Below, in pieces: positions 18,358 to 25,114 of a stretch of 64,000 nucleotides of DNA. Each line of letters starts with the position of its first letter. Position 1 is the first letter of the stretch. The position numbers and the translations under genes are program-made. Below the pieces are notes generated by a model. The model ran no database searches. It was given only the letters and a program-made list of their open reading frames with translations, and was not told where the DNA came from. Source of the DNA: Exiguobacterium alkaliphilum 12/1 (GTDB lineage Bacteria; Bacillota; Bacilli; Exiguobacteriales; Exiguobacteriaceae); NCBI RefSeq assembly GCF_000714435.1, contig NZ_JJMW01000064.1:82316-146315 (forward strand), read 5' to 3'.

Positions 18358-19155
18358 ATGCAGTTTGCGATTGTATCAAGGGGAGACGCGCGATCCGCAG
18401 AAATCGCACGTGAGTTGACGGATAAATTGACGACAGCCGGCCATACGGAATCAATCGCGCCGCGTATCGTCGTCTCCGTCGGGGGTGACGGGACGATGCT
18501 CCAAGCGTTCCATGAATACAGCGACCGGCTCGATGACGTGCTCCTTGTCGGGATTCATACGGGACATCTCGGTTTTTATGCGGACTGGCAACCGGATGAA
18601 CTTGACGAGTTGACGGATATGATTACGAGCGAAGCGTTCGAACCGGTATCGTATCCGCTCGTCGAGGTGCTCATTGATTATGAGGACGGAACGACAGAGC
18701 GCCATCTTGCCATGAACGAATGTACGATTAAAAACTATAAGCGGACGCTCGTCTGTGACTTGTCGATTCGCGACGATTATTTCGAGACGTTCCGCGGGGA
18801 TGGGCTCTGTATCTCGACGCCTTCCGGCTCGACGGCCTATAACAAGGCGCTCGGCGGGGCGATCGTTCACCCGTCAATCGAGGCGATTCAAGTGACCGAG
18901 ATGGCGTCGATCAACAATCTCGTCTATCGCACGATCGGCTCGCCGCTGTTGTTGCCGAAACACCACCAAGTGAAGATCGCGCCGCATACGAAGACGGAAT
19001 TCGAGCTCGCGTTTGACCATCAAGAGGCAGGGTCATGGTCAAACGTGCGCTCGCTCCGCTGTGCGGTCGCGAAAGAAAAAGTGACGTTCGCGCGCTTCCG
19101 GCCGTTCCCGTTTTGGCGGCGGGTGCGTGAATCGTTTATCGAGGAAGGAAAGTAA
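18358..19155 (+). CDS. nadK: NAD kinase
   Basis: Phosphorylates NAD to NADP in the cytoplasm; 265 residues, the short form typical of Bacillales. The glycine-rich GGDGTML, the NE-C-T segment (MNECTIKNY) and SGSTAYNKALGG motifs are all visible. AGGGGGC precedes the ATG. It lies 12 bases after relQ and 3 bases before the pseudouridine synthase gene, indicating one operon. Confidence 0.94.
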   Translation: MQFAIVSRGDARSAEIARELTDKLTTAGHTESIAPRIVVSVGGDGTMLQAFHEYSDRLDDVLLVGIHTGHLGFYADWQPDELDELTDMITSEAFEPVSYPLVEVLIDYEDGTTERHLAMNECTIKNYKRTLVCDLSIRDDYFETFRGDGLCISTPSGSTAYNKALGGAIVHPSIEAIQVTEMASINNLVYRTIGSPLLLPKHHQVKIAPHTKTEFELAFDHQEAGSWSNVRSLRCAVAKEKVTFARFRPFPFWRRVRESFIEEGK

Positions 19156-19158
19156 CCG

Positions 19159-20028
19159 ATGTATGGATTGACGTTGCGTCGCGTCGTAGGGACAAGTGCC
19201 TTGCTTCGCGATTTTTTAATGATAGATTGCGGCATCTCGCGGAAGATGCTGGCCCAAGTGAAGCAAGCGGGGCTCATCCTCGTGAACGGAGAGCCAAAGA
19301 CCGTCCGCTACACGGTATCGGTCGGTGACGAAGTGACGGTTCATTTCCCTTCCGAACAGCCGTCCGAGACGATGGTGCGTTCAAGCCGTCCGCTTACAGT
19401 CTTATATGAGGATGAATGGATGCTAGCCGTCGATAAACCGGCAGGAATCGCGACGATCCCGTCACGGCTTCATCCAATCGATACGCTCGCGAACGCCGTG
19501 CTCGGCTATTATCAAGCGATTCAGCTCGATTCGGCGATTCACGTCATCAATCGACTCGACCGGGACACGAGCGGTGTCGTCTTGTTCGCGAAGTACGCGT
19601 ACGTTCACCACCGTTTTAGCGAGTTGCAAAAACAAGGCGGTTTGACCCGGACGTACACGGCGCTCATCGAAGGGGAAATCGAGCCGCAGACGATTGACGC
19701 TCCGATCGGTCGAGCCGAACATTCCATCATGGAACGGGTCGTCACACCGGACGGGCAGCGTGCGGTGACCCACGTTCGACAGACCGTCTCGCACGGGGAC
19801 GTATCCGCCTTGACGATTCAGCTTGAGACCGGACGAACACATCAAATCCGAGTGCATCTGCGGCACCTCGGGTATCCGTTAATCGGGGACACGATGTACG
19901 GGGGCAACACGCGACTTCCGCGGCATGCGCTCCACAGCCTCGATGCCACGTTCCATCATCCGCTGACGGACGAACTGCTGACCGTGACAGCTCCGATACC
20001 AGAGGACTTTCGACAGCTCCTCATATAA
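19159..20028 (+). CDS. RluA-family rRNA pseudouridine synthase (YjbO)
   Basis: Isomerises specific uridines, probably in 23S rRNA. The 289-residue protein has an N-terminal S4-like RNA-binding region (LRDFLMIDCGISRKML) and the RluA catalytic motif NRLDRDTSGVVLFAK containing the essential Asp. The later GRTHQIRVHLRHLGYPLIGD is also diagnostic. GAGGAAGGAAAG precedes the ATG. Which uridine it modifies cannot be told from the sequence. Last gene of the relQ-nadK operon. Confidence 0.92.
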   Translation: MYGLTLRRVVGTSALLRDFLMIDCGISRKMLAQVKQAGLILVNGEPKTVRYTVSVGDEVTVHFPSEQPSETMVRSSRPLTVLYEDEWMLAVDKPAGIATIPSRLHPIDTLANAVLGYYQAIQLDSAIHVINRLDRDTSGVVLFAKYAYVHHRFSELQKQGGLTRTYTALIEGEIEPQTIDAPIGRAEHSIMERVVTPDGQRAVTHVRQTVSHGDVSALTIQLETGRTHQIRVHLRHLGYPLIGDTMYGGNTRLPRHALHSLDATFHHPLTDELLTVTAPIPEDFRQLLI

Positions 20029-20029
20029 A

Positions 20030-20063
20030 AACAGCCCCGGCGCAATGAGCGTCCGGGGCTGTT
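20030..20063 (-). terminator. Terminator of the rodA-like gene
   Basis: AACAGCCCCGG / CCGGGGCTGTT. On the minus strand it is followed by TTTTT; the plus strand has no good T tract, though the stem may also stop plus-strand transcription. Confidence 0.85.
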
Positions 20064-20065
20064 GG

Positions 20066-21232
20066 TCAATCGTCGTCAAACATATACGTTTTTGATTTCG
20101 AGGCAACGTTCATGACGAGGCCAATTGCAATCATATTCATGATGATTCCTGTTCCGCCGTAACTAATGAAAGGTAAGGTGAGTCCGGTGATTGGTAACAC
20201 GCCGATTGTCATGCCGATGTTTTGGAAGATTTGGAATGTGAACATCGCGATGACGGCGGTGACGATATAGCTGCCAAATGGACTACTTGCCTCGAGGGCG
20301 ATATGAATCATGCGATACAAGAACAAGAAGAAGGCGATGATCACAATAGAGGCCCCAACAAAACCATAATGCTCGGCAATGACGGCAAAGATAAAGTCGG
20401 TCTGTGATTCTGGCAAAAACACGAGGCCTTGGCCGTATCCCGCGCCAAACATTTGTCCTGACCCGATTGCTTGAAGTGATTTGATGAGCTGGAATGCTAA
20501 ATCGTCCGAATACTCATACGGATAAATCCAGGCCTGAAAACGATTGAGTGCATGTCCAGGAAAGATTTTTTGCAACACTTCGAAATGAAAGAAGAATAGA
20601 TACATAAAGCCGCCGATTGTTGCGGCTGCTGCACTAAATAGGCCAAGTAGCCATTTCCAGCCGATTCCAGAAACGATGATGATTGCACCGAGCATCGTAA
20701 TCAGAACAAGTCCTGTCCCTAAATCAGGTTGTGTCACGATTAGCCCAAGTGGCGGTAATGCGACGAGGACAAGCTTGATGAGCAACCACGTGTCGTGCTG
20801 TGACGATCCATAACGTTTATTGTGTTCATAGACGAGTGTTGCCATTGAGATGAGAAGAAACAGCTTCATAAACTCAGCAGGTTGAAAACTAAATCCGGGA
20901 ACATTATACCAGCCATATGCTCCATTGATGTTTGGAACAAGTGTCGTGTCACGTAACGGAATCAGACCGGCAAGTAGTAACAGACCGAAGGAATAAAGAT
21001 ACCAATGAATTTTACGAAGTTGCTCATATTCAATTGTCATAATAGCGAACATGGCTACAAATCCGATTACGTAGCGAATCCCCTGCTCTAAGGCGAAATT
21101 GATATGTTGAAGTCGAGTTGGCAACATCGGCTGGGCCGTGTAGATGGCTCCGAGGCTAATCACCATCAAAAAGAAGACGATGGTCAATAGCGTCGTGTCC
21201 AAACTTTTAAAATAAGATTGAATGCGGTTCAT
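20066..21232 (-). CDS. FtsW/RodA/SpoVE-family peptidoglycan polymerase
   Basis: SEDS-family membrane glycosyltransferase, about 388 residues with roughly ten hydrophobic segments. Family landmarks are the FQPAEFMKL segment, TQPDLGTGLV, FLPESQTDFIFAVIAEHYGF and the C-terminal LPFISYGGTGI. The sequence looks closer to RodA (elongation) than to FtsW. I take the ATG at MNRIQSYF, 11 bases after AAAGGGTGA; a GTG five codons earlier is possible. Its codons are more AT-rich than those of flanking genes. It stands alone between yjbO and fabI. Confidence 0.88.
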   Translation of the reverse strand: MNRIQSYFKSLDTTLLTIVFFLMVISLGAIYTAQPMLPTRLQHINFALEQGIRYVIGFVAMFAIMTIEYEQLRKIHWYLYSFGLLLLAGLIPLRDTTLVPNINGAYGWYNVPGFSFQPAEFMKLFLLISMATLVYEHNKRYGSSQHDTWLLIKLVLVALPPLGLIVTQPDLGTGLVLITMLGAIIIVSGIGWKWLLGLFSAAAATIGGFMYLFFFHFEVLQKIFPGHALNRFQAWIYPYEYSDDLAFQLIKSLQAIGSGQMFGAGYGQGLVFLPESQTDFIFAVIAEHYGFVGASIVIIAFFLFLYRMIHIALEASSPFGSYIVTAVIAMFTFQIFQNIGMTIGVLPITGLTLPFISYGGTGIIMNMIAIGLVMNVASKSKTYMFDDD

Positions 21233-21308
21233 GTGGAGTCGTGTCACCCTTTCTATACGTATTTTATCTTACATTAACTAAAAAAAATCGCAATACGTTC
21301 TGAGTCGG

Positions 21309-21337
21309 TTGACAAAACAGACACCGTTCTGTAATCT
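21309..21337 (+). promoter_or_regulatory. Promoter of fabI
   Basis: TTGACA (21309-21314), 17-base spacer, TAATCT (21332-21337), placing the start near 21344. Confidence 0.72.
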
Positions 21338-21348
21338 TATAACAGATA

Positions 21349-21365
21349 TTATCACCAGGTACTAA
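21349..21365 (+). promoter_or_regulatory. Candidate FapR operator
   Basis: TTATCACCAGGTACTAA; its complement reads TTAGTACCTGGTGATAA, which contains the TTAGTACCT half-site I recall for FapR, the malonyl-CoA-responsive repressor of lipid synthesis genes. It starts a few bases after the expected transcription start, a position that would block transcription. Confidence 0.6.
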
Positions 21366-21381
21366 AAAAGGGGAGTTTACA

Positions 21382-22155
21382 ATGTCAATCTATCCAACGT
21401 TAACGAACAAGACATACGTCGTCATGGGGATCGCCAATAAACGTTCAATCGCCTGGGCGATTGCCAAAACGCTAGACGAAGCCGGAGCGAAGCTCGTGCT
21501 CACGTATGCCGCGGAACGGTTCAAGTCGGGACTCGAGTCACTCGCAGCTGAACTTAAAGGAGACGCGCTCCTGCTCGAGTGTGATGTGACGAATGACGAA
21601 GCGATTGACACGACGTTCAAAACGATCCATGAACAAGCGGGCGAGATTCAAGGAATCGCGCACTCGATCGCGTTCGCGGACAAAGAGGCGCTCCGGGGTG
21701 AATTCTCTGAGATGACGCGCGGGCAGTTCGCCCAAGCGCTCGATATCTCGGCTTACAGCTTGACGGCTGTCGTCAAAGCAGCGAAACCATATTTCGCCGC
21801 TGACGCCGCGGTCATCACGCTTACGTATCTCGGTGGAGAACGCGTCGTGCCGAACTACAACTTGATGGGCGTCGCGAAAGCCGCGCTCGACTCGAGCGTC
21901 ACATACTTGGCGAACGAATACGGCCCTCAAGGCGTCCGCGTCAACGCCATTTCAGCTGGTCCGATTCGCACGCTTTCGGCAAAAGGCGTCGGTGACTTCA
22001 ACAGCATCTTGTCTGAACTTGAGCAGAAGGCACCACTTCGTCGCAACGTCTCGGCAGAAGAAGTGGCATCGACCGCATTGTTCCTCTTGTCTAGCATGGG
22101 CAGCGGCGTGACGGGAGAAGTCATCCACGTCGATAGCGGCTACCATATTTTATAA
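21382..22155 (+). CDS. fabI: Enoyl-ACP reductase FabI
   Basis: NADH/NADPH-dependent reductase of the last step of fatty acid elongation, 257 residues. It has the FabI-type nucleotide-binding start VMGIANKRSIAWAIA and the Tyr-x6-Lys active site in YNLMGVAKAALD. Also diagnostic are the SIAFA segment and VNAISAGPIRTLSA, contacted by triclosan-type inhibitors in the family. AAAAGGGGAG precedes the ATG. Promoter and a FapR-like operator lie upstream and a terminator downstream; in B. subtilis fabI is a FapR target. Confidence 0.94.
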   Translation: MSIYPTLTNKTYVVMGIANKRSIAWAIAKTLDEAGAKLVLTYAAERFKSGLESLAAELKGDALLLECDVTNDEAIDTTFKTIHEQAGEIQGIAHSIAFADKEALRGEFSEMTRGQFAQALDISAYSLTAVVKAAKPYFAADAAVITLTYLGGERVVPNYNLMGVAKAALDSSVTYLANEYGPQGVRVNAISAGPIRTLSAKGVGDFNSILSELEQKAPLRRNVSAEEVASTALFLLSSMGSGVTGEVIHVDSGYHIL

Positions 22156-22162
22156 GTTTGGG

Positions 22163-22189
22163 AAAGGGTGCGGCAATGCGCCCTTTTTT
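22163..22189 (+). terminator. Terminator of fabI
   Basis: AAAGGGTGC / GCGCCCTTT stem followed by TTTT. Confidence 0.8.
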
Positions 22190-22239
22190 GTATTATCGTG
22201 GAACGGTTTCGGGTAAGGACCTGTGAGGGAGGGGAAGTC

Positions 22240-22428
22240 ATGGGTCCTTATCAGATTGATTTCACAGTCGTACAATACGGGAATCGCCAAGTCCAACCAA
22301 CTGAACGGGCAAGCATCGAACCGGTGACGCGCATCAAGCGGGTACAGCGGATTCGGCCTCGGCAAGAAGAATGGTTAGAAGCCGAACAACAGAAAAGCCC
22401 CGGTCGTCTCATCGACCGGAGCGTCTAA
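22240..22428 (+). CDS. Small hypothetical protein, 62 aa
   Basis: Begins MGPYQIDFTVVQYGNRQVQP and ends RLIDRSV. The middle is Arg/Glu-rich (RIKRVQRIRPRQEEWLEAE). GGGAGGGG lies 5 bases before the ATG, good support for translation. Not recognised. The last 35 bases of the gene form the terminator stem of the convergent yjcG gene, so coding and terminator functions overlap. Confidence 0.7.
   Translation: MGPYQIDFTVVQYGNRQVQPTERASIEPVTRIKRVQRIRPRQEEWLEAEQQKSPGRLIDRSV
22393..22422 (-). terminator. Terminator of yjcG inside the 62-aa gene
   Basis: On the minus strand GCTCCGGTCG / CGACCGGGGC followed by TTTTCTG. It lies within the coding region of the opposing small gene. Confidence 0.75.
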
Positions 22429-22430
22429 TA

Positions 22431-22940
22431 TTATCCGCGGAACCGGAACGTCTCATAGACGTTCCACGTTTCGTTTTCAAGCTCATACATGACGGCCATC
22501 CGTGTGATCGTCTCTTCGAAATGGACTTGTTCCATCCGCATACGCTCGAGCACATCGAACAGCTCGGCATCGGCCAAGTCTTGACCGATTGTGATATGCG
22601 GCAGGAACTCGTATTTCGGCGGCTGATTGAGGACGCCTTCATGTAATTTTTGTTGGAGCGTCGCCAATTCGCGTGTCGGTAACACTTTTAAGTAGAGGAC
22701 GTTATTCGTCGGTGCGAACGAGCGGACACCATCAATCTTCAATTGGATCGGCTTCGTCTCGTCGGCGACTTGCTGCAAATATTCGAGCACTCTCGGCAAG
22801 TCGGCTTCGTCTACTTCCGTACGCTCTTTAACCGTCACGTGTGGTGAGATGAGCGCGTACTTTGTATCGTAACGCTTCCGATACGAGTTGGCGAAATCTT
22901 GAACTTGTTTTGATGGAAATAAGACTACCCCAATCTTCAT
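22431..22940 (-). CDS. yjcG: YjcG-family 2H phosphoesterase (2'-5' RNA ligase-like)
   Basis: Two-histidine phosphoesterase fold, 169 residues. The paired HxT-type motifs are SPHVTVKE and LPHITIGQ. Function in Bacillales is unknown; the fold acts on cyclic phosphodiesters or RNA termini. The start MKIGVVLFP has AAAGGGGGAACTGGA upstream and gives the usual family length; an upstream in-frame ATG would add 21 unconserved residues. Confidence 0.88.
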   Translation of the reverse strand: MKIGVVLFPSKQVQDFANSYRKRYDTKYALISPHVTVKERTEVDEADLPRVLEYLQQVADETKPIQLKIDGVRSFAPTNNVLYLKVLPTRELATLQQKLHEGVLNQPPKYEFLPHITIGQDLADAELFDVLERMRMEQVHFEETITRMAVMYELENETWNVYETFRFRG

Positions 22941-23086
22941 TCCAGTTCCCCCTTTAATAGTGGTCTTCCCATTTATGATGAACGATTTATGGAGGGAAGT
23001 CAAAGCGGGCTTAGTCTTTTTTTCGATTTTTCAGTATAATGGAATGGAAGTACGATGAGGACGTATCATGTCCTCGAGAGGAAAGG

Positions 23087-23662
23087 ATGTGGAGCGGGAC
23101 GAGCGCCCGCCTAATTATGAAAAATGTACCGCACTCACGAGACGTCCGCGAGGCCGCACGGGCCCGTTTGATTGAACGAGGCGTATCGATTGAATCAATC
23201 GGTGAAATCGTCTATCAGATGCAGGCGCCTTATTCGCCACACTTGACGTTAAAAGATTGCATGGACTCGGTCGAGGCCGTGCTCGATAAACGCGAACTGC
23301 AGCATGCCATCCTCGTCGGATCTGAACTCGACATCTTGGCCGAGCGCGGTCAGTTGTCGGAGCCGCTCTTGTCCATCGTCGCATCGGACGAAGGTTTGTT
23401 CGGGGTCGACGAGACAATCGCGATCGGGGCCGTCAACACGTACGGTTCGATTGCGGTCACGACGTTCGGTTACTTAGATAAAGCGAAAATCGGAATCATC
23501 AAGCAGCTCGACACGAAGATGGAGGATGGTCAAGTCCATACGTTCATGGACGACCTCGTCGGCGCGATTGCCGCGAACGCCTCTGGTCGACTCGCGCACC
23601 GCTTGCGTGACATGACCGATTTCGGAGAAGACGAGATGCGCGAACGAAAAGGATTATATTGA
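23087..23662 (+). CDS. pgpA: Phosphatidylglycerophosphatase A family protein (YutG-like)
   Basis: Member of the PgpA superfamily, which dephosphorylates phosphatidylglycerol phosphate; Bacillales members such as YutG are soluble rather than membrane proteins. The core DEGLFGVDETIAIGAVNTYG and NASGRLAHRLRD blocks are recognisable. I place the start at MWSGTSARL (GAGAGG 5 bases upstream); MKNVPHS ten codons later is an alternative. The stop overlaps the start of the PAP2 gene (TGATGG), so the two phosphatases are translationally coupled. Confidence 0.8.
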   Translation: MWSGTSARLIMKNVPHSRDVREAARARLIERGVSIESIGEIVYQMQAPYSPHLTLKDCMDSVEAVLDKRELQHAILVGSELDILAERGQLSEPLLSIVASDEGLFGVDETIAIGAVNTYGSIAVTTFGYLDKAKIGIIKQLDTKMEDGQVHTFMDDLVGAIAANASGRLAHRLRDMTDFGEDEMRERKGLY

Positions 23663-24249
23663 TGGATCGTCGAGCTAAACTGCTCCTCTTCGCCGGGACG
23701 CTGGGCTATGCCCTCGTCTCGGTGATTGTCGTTCTAGGGGCGGCCGCACCAATCGATACGTTCGTCTATGAACGGCTTGCGCCGCTCGCCGGGCCGACGT
23801 TCGCCTATATTACGGAGCTCGGAAGCGTGCGCGTCTTGATCGGGCTCTCGTTCGTCGGGATGTTGTTCTGGCTATGGCGCGGCAATCGAGGCGAGGCATT
23901 CCGCTTGCCGATCGTCGTCATCGGCACGCTCCTATTGACGCAATTGCTAAAGCTCGTCTATGGCATCGAACGTCCGCTCATCGACGCCGCTCTCGATGCG
24001 ACGACGTATAGCTTCCCAAGCGGACACGCTTCAGGGTCGCTCGCCCTCTACGGGTTGATTGCCTATTCGCTCTATCGGGCGAATCGTTCGTCCGTACTCG
24101 TCTTGTTGGCGATGACGCTCGTCGTCTTCGTCTCATTTAGCCGAGTCGTATTAAACGTTCATTACTTTAGTGACGTCCTCGGAGGCTGGTTCGTGGCAAT
24201 CGTCGTCATCGTCGTCTCCGAGTGGTGGTTGAGGAGGAAACAGAATTGA
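23662..24249 (+). CDS. PAP2-family membrane phosphatase
   Basis: Integral membrane lipid phosphatase of about 195 residues. The three acid-phosphatase signatures are complete: KLVYGIERP, PSGH and SRVVLNVHYFSD. Likely substrates are phosphatidylglycerol phosphate or undecaprenyl diphosphate; the sequence cannot decide. ATG overlaps the stop of the pgpA-like gene, with AAAAGG 9 bases upstream. The pairing with a PgpA homologue suggests phospholipid head-group dephosphorylation. Confidence 0.87.
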   Translation: MDRRAKLLLFAGTLGYALVSVIVVLGAAAPIDTFVYERLAPLAGPTFAYITELGSVRVLIGLSFVGMLFWLWRGNRGEAFRLPIVVIGTLLLTQLLKLVYGIERPLIDAALDATTYSFPSGHASGSLALYGLIAYSLYRANRSSVLVLLAMTLVVFVSFSRVVLNVHYFSDVLGGWFVAIVVIVVSEWWLRRKQN

Positions 24250-24770
24250 TACTTGTGACAGAAGTCGAGAGTTGGTTGTTCATGGATCAACTGACAGCCG
24301 ATCAGGCAGCCGTCCCGACGATTTTAGTGGAGAAAGACCAGACCAGGGCCCGTTCGTTCACCCCGATGCGGACGTTGTTCCAGTTGAAAAAATGGACGGC
24401 GGCTAACGCGTTCATCCCGCTGTTGTCATGCGACGAGACCGCGTATAAGGCGTATGAAGTGTTCCATGTCGACGCATTGCCGCCTTTCGCTTTGCTTCAA
24501 GGGGGACGTGTGCTGTTGAGAGCGAACGAGTCGGATGCGGCATACGAAAAAGCGCTCGCGATGAGTCGGAAGACGACGGACGAAGACGTTCTAGGGTTTG
24601 CGCTTCAATACTTGAAAGAAATGCTTGATGACGAGATCGTCTTGGCAAGCCGGTTGGATTTGACTGCTGTGTCTCGCGTGCCGGAAGACGTATATGTACC
24701 CGGGGACGTCGTCACGACCGGGCAACGATTATTCGCTTGGGCCAATGCCGAAGTGGAAAGGGGAGCGTGA
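24246..24770 (+). CDS. Hypothetical protein, possible thioredoxin-like fold
   Basis: A 174-residue soluble protein I do not recognise. The segment FHVDALPPFALLQGGRVLLR resembles the cis-Pro strand and following turn of thioredoxin-like proteins, and DLTAVSRVPEDVYVPGD is a distinctive later block. No CxxC is present. The start is TTG, chosen because GGAGG lies 8 bases upstream and it overlaps the PAP2 stop; the frame continues to an upstream GTG without a site. Probably co-transcribed with the phosphatases and the next 64-aa gene. Confidence 0.7.
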   Translation: MILVTEVESWLFMDQLTADQAAVPTILVEKDQTRARSFTPMRTLFQLKKWTAANAFIPLLSCDETAYKAYEVFHVDALPPFALLQGGRVLLRANESDAAYEKALAMSRKTTDEDVLGFALQYLKEMLDDEIVLASRLDLTAVSRVPEDVYVPGDVVTTGQRLFAWANAEVERGA

Positions 24771-24771
24771 G

Positions 24772-24966
24772 ATGAACGAGTGGGAAACACAGATGCAACG
24801 TCTGCTTGACGGTGAAATCGGGGAAGTGACCGTCCCGAAAGAGGACTTTTTGACGGTGCGTTCCTTATTGGTCGAGAAAGGGTGGTTGTTTCACGTCGTT
24901 GGGGAAGCGAAACATGGTGGTGTGACGATTTACCGACGAAACGAACAAGCACCGGCGGCGGAATGA
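24772..24966 (+). CDS. Small hypothetical protein, 64 aa
   Basis: Acidic-basic soluble protein beginning MNEWETQMQRLLDGEIGEVT. AAAGGGGAG lies 6 bases before the ATG, which follows the preceding stop by one base, so it is the last gene of the pgpA-PAP2 run. A strong terminator follows. Family not recognised. Confidence 0.72.
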   Translation: MNEWETQMQRLLDGEIGEVTVPKEDFLTVRSLLVEKGWLFHVVGEAKHGGVTIYRRNEQAPAAE

Positions 24967-24972
24967 ATCGAT

Positions 24973-25000
24973 GAGGCGAGGGGAATCCCTCGCCTTTTTC
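24973..25000 (+). terminator. Terminator of the pgpA-PAP2 run
   Basis: AGGCGAGGG / CCCTCGCCT with GAAT loop followed by TTTTC. Confidence 0.9.
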
Positions 25001-25052
25001 TGTCCGCTAGCGGTCAGACAGAATTTTTGAAGGGTCGGCCCGGAAATCCTGT

Positions 25053-25067
25053 CGTAAACGCTTACAT
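25053..25067 (+). promoter_or_regulatory. cre site (CcpA) before the PTS locus
   Basis: CGTAAACGCTTACAT; its complement ATGTAAGCGTTTACG matches the cre consensus WTGNAANCGNWNNCW at 14 of 15 positions. It lies about 20 bases upstream of a TATACT -10 (25087-25092), overlapping the expected -35, consistent with catabolite repression. Confidence 0.75.
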
Positions 25068-25114
25068 AAAGGGCTGATTTCTCTCGTATACTGAAGGTGT
25101 AGGAGGCCTCTACT

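Noticed and set aside
20066..21232. RodA-like gene considered as recently acquired because of AT-richer codons
   Set aside because: The shift is mild, covers a hydrophobic membrane protein with unavoidable AT-rich codons, and there are no mobile-element traces at its ends.
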